From: GCA-020352575 sp041635475 | GTDB lineage: Bacteria > Actinomycetota > Acidimicrobiia > Spongiisociales > JAENVV01 | Direction of reading: 5' to 3' | Assembly (NCBI GenBank): GCA_041635475.1 | Contig: JBFKVA010000004.1 | Coordinates: 1-64,000, forward strand | DNA length: 64,000 nt | Part shown: positions 25,852 through 32,984 of the stretch, in pieces | Layout: the number at the start of each line of letters is the position of its first letter | Position numbering within the stretch: the first letter of the stretch is position 1 | Made by a program: the position numbers and the translations under genes | The notes under the pieces: model-generated | Seen by the model: the letters and a program-made list of their open reading frames with translations, nothing else | What the model was told of the DNA's origin: nothing | Database searches by the model: none

Positions 25852-25935
25852 TCAGCGGGTCGCCCGAGAGCAGCGCATGGCCATGCAGACGCGACACGAC
25901 GGACGGGGGGTCGGCCGATCGGGGATGTGCGGCAT
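25852..25935 (-). CDS. 27-residue cysteine-containing upstream ORF in the metY leader
   Basis: ATG 25935 is preceded by AAGGAG (25940-25945) with a four-base gap. The peptide has three Cys and two internal Met clustered near the end (SCRVCMAMRCSRATR), downstream of a proline-rich start. It lies between the SAM aptamer and metY. A leader peptide whose translation senses Cys or Met supply is plausible; other Actinobacteria use Cys-rich upstream ORFs before sulfur genes. A chance ORF is the alternative, but the ribosome site argues against it. Confidence 0.6.
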   Translation of the reverse strand: MPHIPDRPTPRPSCRVCMAMRCSRATR

Positions 25936-25953
25936 GATGCTCCTTGGTCTGGT

Positions 25954-25969
25954 GCGCTCCGGGGAGCGC
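25954..25969 (-). terminator. GC-rich hairpin downstream of the SAM aptamer
   Basis: GCGCTCC (minus strand from 25969), CC, GGAGCGC (ending 25954): a perfect 7-base inverted repeat. It is 27 bases after the aptamer and 8 bases before the ribosome site of the upstream ORF. It may be the expression-platform terminator or a ribosome-site control hairpin. Confidence 0.5.
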
Positions 25970-25995
25970 CGCCAGCGGAACCGGTCCGCACGACG

Positions 25996-26084
25996 GCGTC
26001 TCATCGATCAGGCGTTGGCACCGTGCTGTGAGCCGGTTGCCGCGGTTTCGTAGGGCCTGTCCCTCCACCGCTCTCGATAAGCGC
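25996..26084 (-). ncRNA. SAM riboswitch (SAM-I clan) upstream of metY
   Basis: On the minus strand the hallmarks appear in order: CTTATCGAGAG (P1 5' side and J1/2), GGTGGAGGGA, GGCCC, GAAACC, GCGGCAACC, a P3 stem, GGTGCCAAC, then CTGATCGATGAG. The P1 strand CTTATCG pairs with CGATGAG (one G-U). This is the conserved core of SAM-I/SAM-IV riboswitches, which bind S-adenosylmethionine and turn methionine genes off. Which of the two subclasses it is needs a covariance model. The frame of metY is open through it, but this is non-coding RNA. Confidence 0.93.
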
Positions 26085-26100
26085 GTTGTTGTAGGGCGGC

Positions 26101-26130
26101 AACCTACGACAGGAGGGGCGGCTCTGTCAA
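26101..26130 (-). promoter_or_regulatory. Promoter of the metY riboswitch transcript
   Basis: TTGACA (26130-26125) and TAGGTT (26106-26101) are separated by 18 bases. Transcription would begin about 7-9 bases later, just before the aptamer at 26084. The -35 box overlaps the last codons and stop of the TetR gene. Confidence 0.65.
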
Positions 26131-26720
26131 GACCGATCGGCGGCGGCGCGCCGGAGGTGATCGAGGGCGAGTCCGGCGGCGATCTCGACAGCACGCCGAG
26201 GGGCGATCCCGGCTTCGACCAATGTGCCCCGAAAGCCCGGGTTGACGAGGACGGAGACCACCTGGAGGGACTCGACGTCCGAGGACCCGAGGGCCCGGGA
26301 CATCATCTGGCGGACGTTGTCGAACCACCAGGCCTCGTAGCGGGCGAGGACCGGGTGGCGAGGGTCCTTCTGGTAGACCCGGTAGGCCTGCTCGCTGCGC
26401 TCGTAGAGCCCGTACAACTCCTCGACCAGGCCCAGGACCCTGTCCTCGAGGTCGGCGGTGACGTCGATCACTTCCGGCGACGGGGCCTCCATCTCGGAGA
26501 TCCACCGCTCGACCACCGCCTCGGCCAGGGCGTCGGGGGTCGGGTAGTGATAGAGCACCGTCCCCGGGGCCACGTCGGCCCGACGGGCCACCGCCAGCAT
26601 CGACGTGTCCCCGATGCCGGACTCGGTGTACTCGAGGATCGCCGCATCGAGGATCCGTCGCCTCGTTCGGTCGACCGATGCCTGACGCTTCCCCAGGTTG
26701 TACGGTCGCCTTCCGCTCAT
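26127..26720 (-). CDS. TetR-family transcriptional regulator
   Basis: 197 residues. The N-terminal HTH is clear: RRRILDAAILEYTESGIGDTSMLAVARRADVAPGTVLYHYPTPDALAEAVVERW. The ligand domain has YEAWWFDNVRQMMSRAL. It probably represses itself and the divergent hydrolase operon through the near-palindrome at 26730-26750. ATG 26720 is six bases after TAATAT, so leaderless and overlapping the operator. The end of the gene carries the -35 box of the metY promoter. Confidence 0.9.
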   Translation of the reverse strand: MSGRRPYNLGKRQASVDRTRRRILDAAILEYTESGIGDTSMLAVARRADVAPGTVLYHYPTPDALAEAVVERWISEMEAPSPEVIDVTADLEDRVLGLVEELYGLYERSEQAYRVYQKDPRHPVLARYEAWWFDNVRQMMSRALGSSDVESLQVVSVLVNPGFRGTLVEAGIAPRRAVEIAAGLALDHLRRAAADRS

Positions 26721-26729
26721 GCTTCGATA

Positions 26730-26750
26730 TTAGTTGCATGTCGTAGCTAA
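26730..26750. promoter_or_regulatory. Candidate TetR operator
   Basis: A 21-base imperfect palindrome with outer arms TTAG (26730-26733) and CTAA (26747-26750) and further symmetric positions inside. It sits between the divergent starts 26720 and 26784. It overlaps the TAATAT box of the TetR gene and lies between TTGCAT and TACCGT (17-base spacing), a likely promoter for the hydrolase operon. It is notably AT-rich for this genome. Confidence 0.6.
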
Positions 26751-26783
26751 ATAAAGTACCGTGCCCGACGAGAGGAGGTCATC

Positions 26784-27734
26784 GTGAACGAATCGGCATA
26801 CCGGGAGGCAGAAACCAGGTTCCTCGAATCGGTGCGAATCCACCCACAGGAGTCCTTCGTACGTCTGCCCCGGCTGGGGGCGAGCGTTCGGGTCCAGACC
26901 GTCGGCAGTGGTCCGCCGGTCCTCTTCATACACGGCGGGCCCAACGCCGGGACGACCTGGGCTCCCCTCGTCTCCCGCATGACCGGGGTCACCTGTCACC
27001 TCCTCGACCGGCCGGGGACGGGTCTCAGCGACAGGTACGTCGTCGACAAGGCCGACCTCGTCGGGTTCGCGTCCCATCTCGTCGTCGACGTTCTCGACGG
27101 CCTGGGCATCGAACGGGCGCACGTCGTGGCCTCCTCCTTCGGCGGATACTGCGCCCTCCACAGCGCGGCTGCCAGTCCCGAACGGTTCCTGCGCATGGTC
27201 CAGATGGCGTGCCCGGCACTCCTTCCCGGACAGCAGATGCCCCCGTTCATGAAGCTCATCACCACCCCCGGACTTCGTCACTTCATCGGTGCCCTCCCCC
27301 CGACTCGACGGGTGCAGGACTCCATCCTGCGACAGATCGGACACGGCAAGACCCTCGATGCCGGCCAAATGCCGCAAGGGCACGGCGACTGGTACATGGC
27401 GCTCACCCGCCACACGGAGACCATGAAGAACGACGGCGAGATGATCTTCCGGCTTCGGCGAGGCAGAAGGTTCGATGAGCGGGTGGCCCTCGACGAGGCG
27501 ACACTCGCCCGGGTCACGACACCTACCCACTTCCTGTGGGGTGCCGACGACACCTTCGGCGACGAGGAAGTGGCCCGGTGGGTCGTCGGGGTCATGCCGA
27601 ACGCCACCGTGGAGATGATCCCAGACTCCGGCCACCTCCCCTGGCTCGACGACCCGGGGTACATCGCCGACCAGACCATGGCCTTCCTCGACCGGGTCGA
27701 CCAAGCACCCATCGACGAAGGAGCACTCTCGTGA
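26784..27734 (+). CDS. Alpha/beta-fold hydrolase, first gene of a TetR-controlled operon
   Basis: 316 residues. PVLFIHGGPNAGTTWAPL holds the oxyanion HG, LLDRPGTGLSD the strand-4 turn, and VVASSFGGYCALH the nucleophile Ser (S-S-F-G-G). HFLWGADDTFGDEE supplies the acid and DSGHLPWLDDP the His. This is the haloalkane-dehalogenase/epoxide-hydrolase-like group; the substrate is unknown. GTG 26784 has GAGGAGG upstream. Overlaps the next gene by 4 bases. Confidence 0.87.
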   Translation: MNESAYREAETRFLESVRIHPQESFVRLPRLGASVRVQTVGSGPPVLFIHGGPNAGTTWAPLVSRMTGVTCHLLDRPGTGLSDRYVVDKADLVGFASHLVVDVLDGLGIERAHVVASSFGGYCALHSAAASPERFLRMVQMACPALLPGQQMPPFMKLITTPGLRHFIGALPPTRRVQDSILRQIGHGKTLDAGQMPQGHGDWYMALTRHTETMKNDGEMIFRLRRGRRFDERVALDEATLARVTTPTHFLWGADDTFGDEEVARWVVGVMPNATVEMIPDSGHLPWLDDPGYIADQTMAFLDRVDQAPIDEGALS

Positions 27735-28333
27735 CCAGTGAGGCCATCACCCAGACCACGGCCCGGACGGGGACCCGCCAGTCCATTCGCACCTGGACGA
27801 TGATCGCCCTCGTGGCGTTCCTGGCCAGCCTCCTGCTCTGGATCGGGTTCCTCACCGTGGGAGGGATCTTCTTCACCCTGAGCGACGGCATCGCGCTCGT
27901 TCTCGCCGCCTCGATGATCCCGGTCATGGTCGGCTTCGACGCCCTGCTCAGGCCGGATGTCGGTGGGTTGTCGCGCCTCGCCACATGGGTCGGGACGACG
28001 GGGATGAGCGTGGCCGCGGCCGGGAGCGTCGTGCTCCTCATCGGCGAGCCCGCCCACCAGTTCGTGCCGATGGGAGGCGGCCTCGGCATGCAATTCGCCG
28101 GCTTCGGCCTCGAAGGAGCCTGGTTCGTCATGCTCGGGGTCATGTCCTCGCGGACGCACCTGCTGTCCCGGCGCCTCGGTACCGCGGCATGGATTGCCGG
28201 TATCGGCTTCCTCCTCGCCGGCTTGGGGGGGCCCATGGGTCCCGAGAGCATCGCGGTCTCGATCGGCGGCGTCCTGTCCCTGGTCGGGTTCGTCTGGTGG
28301 GCAGTCCGGACGCGGCGGGAGTTGGCCGAGTAG
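27731..28333 (+). CDS. Multi-pass membrane protein of unknown function
   Basis: 200 residues with about six hydrophobic segments: MIALVAFLASLLLWIGFLTVGGIFF, GIALVLAASMIPVMVGF, GTTGMSVAAAGSVVLLIG, FVMLGVMSS, GTAAWIAGIGFLLAGLGG and SIGGVLSLVGFVWWAV. GTG 27731 overlaps the hydrolase stop (GTGA) and AAGGAG lies 8 bases upstream. It looks like a scaffold of DUF4386-like membrane proteins but I cannot assign a family. Its TAG stop shares a base with the methyltransferase start. Confidence 0.6.
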   Translation: MTSEAITQTTARTGTRQSIRTWTMIALVAFLASLLLWIGFLTVGGIFFTLSDGIALVLAASMIPVMVGFDALLRPDVGGLSRLATWVGTTGMSVAAAGSVVLLIGEPAHQFVPMGGGLGMQFAGFGLEGAWFVMLGVMSSRTHLLSRRLGTAAWIAGIGFLLAGLGGPMGPESIAVSIGGVLSLVGFVWWAVRTRRELAE

Positions 28334-28932
28334 TGGTCGGCTCGGCGGTCTATGACTGGATGTACCGCCACTGGGCCCCGTGGGACTCGGTCGGGGTGCG
28401 CCCGGACCTCCTCGAGTTCCTCGATCGACGACAGATCACCCCTCAACGCTTTCCGCGCGCCATCGACCTCGGGTGTGGGACGGGGGCCAACGTCGTTCAC
28501 CTCGCCTCGATCGGCTTCGAGTCGTGGGGGGTCGATTTCTCCCAGGCTGCCATCGACAAGGCACGCCAACGAGCGGATTCGGCAGGGGTCGAGGCGCACT
28601 TCGTGGTGGGCGACCTCACTGGGCGGTCCATCGAAGGGGTCGCCGGTCCGTTCGACCTCATCGTCGACTTCGGCACCCTCGACGACCTACGGGGCGAGTC
28701 CCGCCTGGCGATGGCACGCCTCGCCACGAGCCTGGCCGGCCCGGGAGCCCGGTTCCTCGAGTACTGCTTCTACGGCGATCGCCGCGACCTGCCGTGGATC
28801 AGCTTCAGCGGGACCTCGAAGCTGAGCCACGTTGCCCCCGGTGAGTTGGAGTCACTCTTCGGCGAACACTGGGAGGTGGAGCCGTTTGCCACGTACCCGC
28901 GGATCGCCGTGTTCGAGCTGACCCGCCGGTAG
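28333..28932 (+). CDS. Class I SAM-dependent methyltransferase
   Basis: 199 residues. AIDLGCGTGANVVHLASIGFESWGVDFSQAAIDKAR is motif I with the acidic end of strand 2 (VDFS), HFVVGDLT is motif II/III, and FDLIVDFGTLDD motif IV. The N terminus YDWMYRHWAPWDSVGVRPDLLEFLD resembles thiopurine/tellurite-resistance-like methyltransferases. GTG 28333 overlaps the previous stop by one base (TAGTG). Third gene of the TetR-controlled operon. Acceptor unknown. Confidence 0.85.
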   Translation: MVGSAVYDWMYRHWAPWDSVGVRPDLLEFLDRRQITPQRFPRAIDLGCGTGANVVHLASIGFESWGVDFSQAAIDKARQRADSAGVEAHFVVGDLTGRSIEGVAGPFDLIVDFGTLDDLRGESRLAMARLATSLAGPGARFLEYCFYGDRRDLPWISFSGTSKLSHVAPGELESLFGEHWEVEPFATYPRIAVFELTRR

Positions 28933-28972
28933 CAGTGGAAGAGCGCGCTCGGAGGTGCCTAGGCTTGCCCCC

Positions 28973-29866
28973 GTGAACACCCAAGGCACCTCCCCCCGAG
29001 AGCTCCGCCACGCCCTCGAATCCATCCCAGAGGGCGCCAACGACCCCGCCATCGCCAGGCCGGCCGAGGGTGACCCGCGTTACACGAAGAAGGGGAAACT
29101 CCGCAAGGAGTTCTACGAGAGGGAGCTCGCCAGGATGCAGGAGGAGCTCGTCGCCCTCCAGCACTGGGTGGCGGCCAAGGGCCTCAAGGTCCTCATCATC
29201 TTCGAGGGGCGCGGCTCGGCGGGCAAGGGCGGGGTCATCAAGCGGATCACTGAGCGGACGAGCCCACGCGTCGTGCGGGTTGTCGCCCTCCCCAAGCCGA
29301 CGGAGCGTGAGCAGACCCAGTGGTACTTCCAGCGATACGTCCAACACCTCCCGGCTGCCGGCGAGATCGTCCTGTTCGATCGGTCGTGGTACAACCGATC
29401 GAACGTCGAGTGGGTCATGGGCTTCTGCACCGAGGAGGAGCACCAGGAGTTCCTGAGGTCGTGTCCCGAGTTCGAACGGATGCTCGTCCGATCCGGCATC
29501 ATCCTCCTCAAGTACTGGTTCTCGGTGAGCTATGAGGAGCAGCACGCCCGTTTCGTGTCCCGCAACCAGGAGCCCCTCAAGCGCTGGAAGCTGTCGGACA
29601 TGGACCTGGCCGAGCACGAGAAGTACGTGCAGTACTCCATGTCGAAGGACATCACGTTCCAGTACACCGACACCAAGCAGGCTCCTTGGTACGTCGTCCC
29701 GTCGGATGACAAGAAGCGGGCCCGGCTCAACTGCATCAGCCACATCCTGCAGTCGATCCCGTACGAGGACATCGTGCCGGAGCCGGTCGCGCTGCCCAAC
29801 CGTGAGGACATCCCGTACATCCGTCCCCCGATGTCCGAGCAGACGTTCGTCCCGCAGGTGTATTGA
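28973..29866 (+). CDS. ppk2: Polyphosphate kinase 2 (class I)
   Basis: 297 residues. It transfers phosphate between polyphosphate and nucleoside diphosphates. Seen: Walker A GRGSAGKGGVIKRI, Walker B/lid region IVLFDRSWYNRSNVEWVMGFC, EQTQWYFQRYVQHLPAAGE, and KYWFSVSYEEQHARFVSR. Single-domain length matches class I enzymes. GTG 28973 is seven bases after TAGGCT, so probably leaderless; GTG 28955 is an upstream alternative overlapping a GGAGG. A CHAD protein (58 kb) may also touch polyphosphate. Confidence 0.94.
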   Translation: MNTQGTSPRELRHALESIPEGANDPAIARPAEGDPRYTKKGKLRKEFYERELARMQEELVALQHWVAAKGLKVLIIFEGRGSAGKGGVIKRITERTSPRVVRVVALPKPTEREQTQWYFQRYVQHLPAAGEIVLFDRSWYNRSNVEWVMGFCTEEEHQEFLRSCPEFERMLVRSGIILLKYWFSVSYEEQHARFVSRNQEPLKRWKLSDMDLAEHEKYVQYSMSKDITFQYTDTKQAPWYVVPSDDKKRARLNCISHILQSIPYEDIVPEPVALPNREDIPYIRPPMSEQTFVPQVY

Positions 29867-29867
29867 G

Positions 29868-30050
29868 AGGGGATCTGCCCCCCCGCCCTTCGGGTGGGGC
29901 AAGGGACCCGCAAGCCCGAAGGGCGCAGGGTTGCTCCTATGTCAATTCGGTGGTGAGGGTTTTGGGGGGAAGCTTCCCTACCTCCGGCCTCACTTCGTTC
30001 GGTCGCAGGGACCTTCCCCCCGGCTACGCCGGTGGGACAGACACTCGGTC
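29868..30050. repeat. Structured non-coding patch with nested inverted repeats
   Basis: No gene seen in this 183-base gap between convergent genes. CGCCCTTCGGG (29884-29894) pairs with CCCGAAGGGCG (29915-29925) and may terminate ppk2. GGGGGGAAG (29964-29972) pairs with CTTCCCCCC (30013-30021), enclosing smaller repeats, and CCGGC-TAC-GCCGG follows. The CACTTCGTTCGGTCGCAGG stretch and homopolymer runs differ in texture from neighbouring DNA. This looks like a REP-like or other dispersed palindromic element, but only one copy is in the window. Confidence 0.55.
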
Positions 30051-30977
30051 CTACGTCAGCTCCGCCAAGGCCCGTTCGAGATGCCAGTCGGCGCCCGCAG
30101 CCAGTTGGAGATAGGTACGTTCGATGCCCAACTCGGCCAGGCCGCCGATGAAGTCGCGATGCTGCTCCCACGTCCCCACGTGGATTCCCGGCGCCGCCCG
30201 CCAGCGTTCGAGGGTGAGGTCCGGGTCCAGGGCCCGGGACGCAGCCACCGAGCGGACGGCTTCCACGACCTCGTCCTCGGTGTCGCCGCCGAGAACCGGT
30301 AGGCAGGTCGAGATGAGGATGTCATCAGGGTCCCGCCCGGCCCGCACCGCCGCCTCCCGCATCACCGCCAAGCGGGCGGCGACCCCCGACGCGGTGTGGT
30401 GGTAGACGTTGAACTCGTCGCAGTAGGTCCCCGCCAACGTCGGGGTCTTCACGCCGCCCGATCCTCCGGTCAACAGGCGCCGACCATGCCGGCGAGCCCG
30501 CGGGTGGGAGTCGAACCCGGTGAACCGGTAGTGCCTGCCGGTGAACCCCTCCTGGGGAGTGTCGAAGTAGGTCCTGACATACGCCAGTGCCTCGTCCAGC
30601 CACTCGAACCGGGTGGTCGCGTCGGGGTACTCGATCCCGTGGTACGTGTGCTCGTCCTCGTGCCATCCGGTGCCCAACCCGAGTACGAATCGACCGTCGG
30701 AGAGGTCGTCGATGGAGAGCGCCGCCTTGGCGTACACGGCCGGATGTCGGAACGTGATCGGACTCACGAGCATGACGAGCTCGACGCGTGACGTGTCGCG
30801 GCCGAGGGCGGCGGCCTGGACGAGCGAGTCGTGGACCGGCGACGTGTAGTGCGCAGGTTCGGAGCCAAAGAGGTAGTGGTCGGCGAAGGCGAGGGCTGTC
30901 GCCGATGACGCCTCGGTGATGGCGGCGACGCGAAGCAGGTGTTCGTAGTCGCCGGTGGCCTGGACGCCGATCTCCAT
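30051..30977 (-). CDS. LLM-class (F420-type) oxidoreductase
   Basis: 308 residues of the luciferase-like TIM barrel. Seen: MEIGVQATGDYEHLLRVAAITEASS, LAFADHYLFG, VELVMLVSPITFRHPAVYAKAALSIDDLSDGRFVLGLGTGWHEDEHTYHGI (diagnostic), and HGRRLLTGGSGGVKTPTLAGTYCDEFNVY. Likely uses F420 as in most actinobacterial members; FMN is the alternative. ATG 30977 is six bases after TACTGT. Substrate unknown. Confidence 0.9.
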   Translation of the reverse strand: MEIGVQATGDYEHLLRVAAITEASSATALAFADHYLFGSEPAHYTSPVHDSLVQAAALGRDTSRVELVMLVSPITFRHPAVYAKAALSIDDLSDGRFVLGLGTGWHEDEHTYHGIEYPDATTRFEWLDEALAYVRTYFDTPQEGFTGRHYRFTGFDSHPRARRHGRRLLTGGSGGVKTPTLAGTYCDEFNVYHHTASGVAARLAVMREAAVRAGRDPDDILISTCLPVLGGDTEDEVVEAVRSVAASRALDPDLTLERWRAAPGIHVGTWEQHRDFIGGLAELGIERTYLQLAAGADWHLERALAELT

Positions 30978-30993
30978 CGGGCGACAGTAGCCC

Positions 30994-32049
30994 TCACAAT
31001 TCGGGGAGTTGCCTTCCCACCAGGTTGCCGCCGGCTCCCCGGGACTCCTCGATCCCCAGCAGGGCTGTGGCCAGGAGGGCGTCGGCCGAGTCCCCACTTC
31101 GGGGCTCGTGGACAGCGATTCCCACCGAGGCGGTTATCACCTGGGCGGTGTCCGAGGACGGGTGGGCGATGGAGAGTGCCGCCACGGCCTCCCGGGCGCG
31201 GGTCCCTGCCCTTCCGATCTCCGAGGCGTCGGTCGCCGGCAGGACCACCGCGAACAGGTCATCCTCGAGGCGGGCCGCCACCTCGCCCGCTCTCTGGAAC
31301 GACTCCCGGAGGGCGTCGGCCACCCGCCTCAGTACTCGATCCCCCTCGCTCCGGCCCTCCACCGCGTTGTAGGCGGCGAACGAGTCGAGGTCGGCGACGA
31401 CCACGCCGAGCGGGAGTCCCGCTCGGTCGGCCCGTCGCACCTCGATACGCAGGAGTTGGTCGAAGCGGGCCCGGTTGGCCAGGCCGGTCAGCGCGTCGTC
31501 GAAGGCGAGGTCGCGAAGGACGCGCTGGGCTCGCTTGTGGTCGAGGATCGCCCATGTGCTGTGCATGAGCATCGAGACCCGCCGGCGGTCAGCTTCGCTG
31601 TACGGCGAACGCTTGTTGAGGACCCCGCCAACCGCCACCACGTCGCCCTGGGCAACGATGGGACTGCTGACGAACCGGTGGACCGCCCCGGGGTAGTCGA
31701 GGCCGCGAGTCGCGGCTTGATCGAGCGGGCCCTCGCCGGCGACGAGTACCTCGCCCGACGAGGCCACCTGCGCCCAGTCCCCCGCCTCGGCGATCACGAT
31801 CCGCCGATCGGAACCGCCGATCCCACTCGACCAGGTCCCCGACTCCAATGTTCCATCGGCTTGGTTGACCACGAAGAGGAACGCCGCTTCGCTCCGGGTG
31901 AGTTCGGCCACGATCTCAAGCGCCTCGTCGCGGGCGTCGGAGGTCGCGACATCGGGATGCTGGGCGAGGCGCATGAGGGACTCGAGCAGCTGCGCAGTGC
32001 GGCGGAGACGACCCAGTTCGTCGTTCAATGCCTCGATGTCACCGACCAT
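30994..32049 (-). CDS. GAF-type sensor with degenerate GGDEF domain
   Basis: About 351 residues. Residues ~25-185 look like a GAF domain (ATSDARDEALEIVAELTRSEAAFLFVVNQ, RFVSSPIVAQGDVVAVGGVLNKRSPYSEAD). Residues ~190-345 are a GGDEF fold (DALTGLANRARFDQLLRIEVRRADR, VVADLDSFAAYNAVEGRSEGDRVLRRVADAL). The catalytic signature itself reads RLEDDLF where GGDEF is expected, so cyclic-di-GMP synthesis is doubtful. It may bind GTP or act as a scaffold. ATG 32049 is preceded by GGGGTGG; GTG 32055 is possible. A TAGTGT box lies further upstream. Confidence 0.8.
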   Translation of the reverse strand: MVGDIEALNDELGRLRRTAQLLESLMRLAQHPDVATSDARDEALEIVAELTRSEAAFLFVVNQADGTLESGTWSSGIGGSDRRIVIAEAGDWAQVASSGEVLVAGEGPLDQAATRGLDYPGAVHRFVSSPIVAQGDVVAVGGVLNKRSPYSEADRRRVSMLMHSTWAILDHKRAQRVLRDLAFDDALTGLANRARFDQLLRIEVRRADRAGLPLGVVVADLDSFAAYNAVEGRSEGDRVLRRVADALRESFQRAGEVAARLEDDLFAVVLPATDASEIGRAGTRAREAVAALSIAHPSSDTAQVITASVGIAVHEPRSGDSADALLATALLGIEESRGAGGNLVGRQLPEL

Positions 32050-32084
32050 GGCCACCCCGATCCATCCCCGACACTACCTGGCGG

Positions 32085-32984
32085 TCAGCGGCGGATGACG
32101 GTACCTGCCCGTCCTTCCAGGATGTCCTGGGCGTCCGCCAGCCGCCCAATCCCGGCAACCCCGCCGGTCTCGACGGCGAACCAGCAGGCCGCCTCCAGTT
32201 TCGGGCCAATCGACCCCGGGTCGTACTCGGCCAGGTCGAAGTCCGAAGGTGTTGCGTGCCTGATCTCCTCCACGGAGTCGGTTCCGAAACCCCGGAGCAC
32301 GGCCGGGGCGTCGGTCAGGAGGAGCAGCGCGTCTGCTCCCAACTCGGCGGCCATCTTGGCCGACATGCGGTCCTTGTCGACAACGGCCTCCACCCCGGAC
32401 CAGCCCAGCTCGTTGAGGACGACGGGGATCCCTCCCCCACCGCCGCACACGACGACGACGCCGGCCTCCAGCAGGATCCGAATCGCCGGAAGCTGGGGGA
32501 TCTCGAGGGGCGGAGGCGAGGCGACGACGCGTCGAACCCCCCGGCCGTCGCGGACGAGGGCCCACCCGTGGAGGCGCCGGAGTTCCTCCTCCAGCTCTGC
32601 CGGGTACACCATCCCGATCGGTTTGGTCGGATACAGAAAGGCCGGGTCGGCCGGGTCGACCACGACCATCGTGATGAGGGTTGCCACCTCCTTCGTGGCG
32701 AGGCGTTCCCGCAGTTCGCGCTCGATGAGGTATCCGATCATCCCGTCGGTCTCGGCGTTGAGGATGTCGAGCGGGTAGGCCTCGATGCCTTCGATGGCCG
32801 CCGACTGGAGGGCCAGCAGCCCTATCTGGGGGCCGTTGCCGTGGGTGATGACGAGTTCGTTGCTCACAGCCAGGGGCACGAGGGCGGCCGCCGCGATCTC
32901 CACGTTCCTGACCTGCGCCTCTGACGTGGGCTGTTCCCCTCGTCGGAGGAGGGCGTTTCCCCCGAGGGCGGCCACCACCCTCAT
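32085..32984 (-). CDS. arcC: Carbamate kinase
   Basis: 299 residues, normal length. It interconverts carbamoyl phosphate plus ADP and ATP plus carbamate. Seen: VVAALGGNALLRRGEQPT, ELVITHGNGPQIGLLALQ, YPLDILNAETDGMIGYLIEREL, VVASPPPLEIPQLPAIRILLEAGVVVVCGGGGGIPVV, AVVDKDRMSAKMAAELGADALLLLTDAP and GSIGPKLEAACWF. All conserved amino-acid-kinase motifs are intact. ATG 32984 overlaps the GTPase stop by 4 bases. No arginine deiminase or ornithine carbamoyltransferase gene is in the window, so the source of carbamoyl phosphate is open. Confidence 0.94.
   Translation of the reverse strand: MRVVAALGGNALLRRGEQPTSEAQVRNVEIAAAALVPLAVSNELVITHGNGPQIGLLALQSAAIEGIEAYPLDILNAETDGMIGYLIERELRERLATKEVATLITMVVVDPADPAFLYPTKPIGMVYPAELEEELRRLHGWALVRDGRGVRRVVASPPPLEIPQLPAIRILLEAGVVVVCGGGGGIPVVLNELGWSGVEAVVDKDRMSAKMAAELGADALLLLTDAPAVLRGFGTDSVEEIRHATPSDFDLAEYDPGSIGPKLEAACWFAVETGGVAGIGRLADAQDILEGRAGTVIRR

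Noticed and set aside
25760..26194. N-terminal extension of MetY copy 1
   Set aside because: It would translate through the SAM riboswitch; MetY homology begins at ATG 25759.
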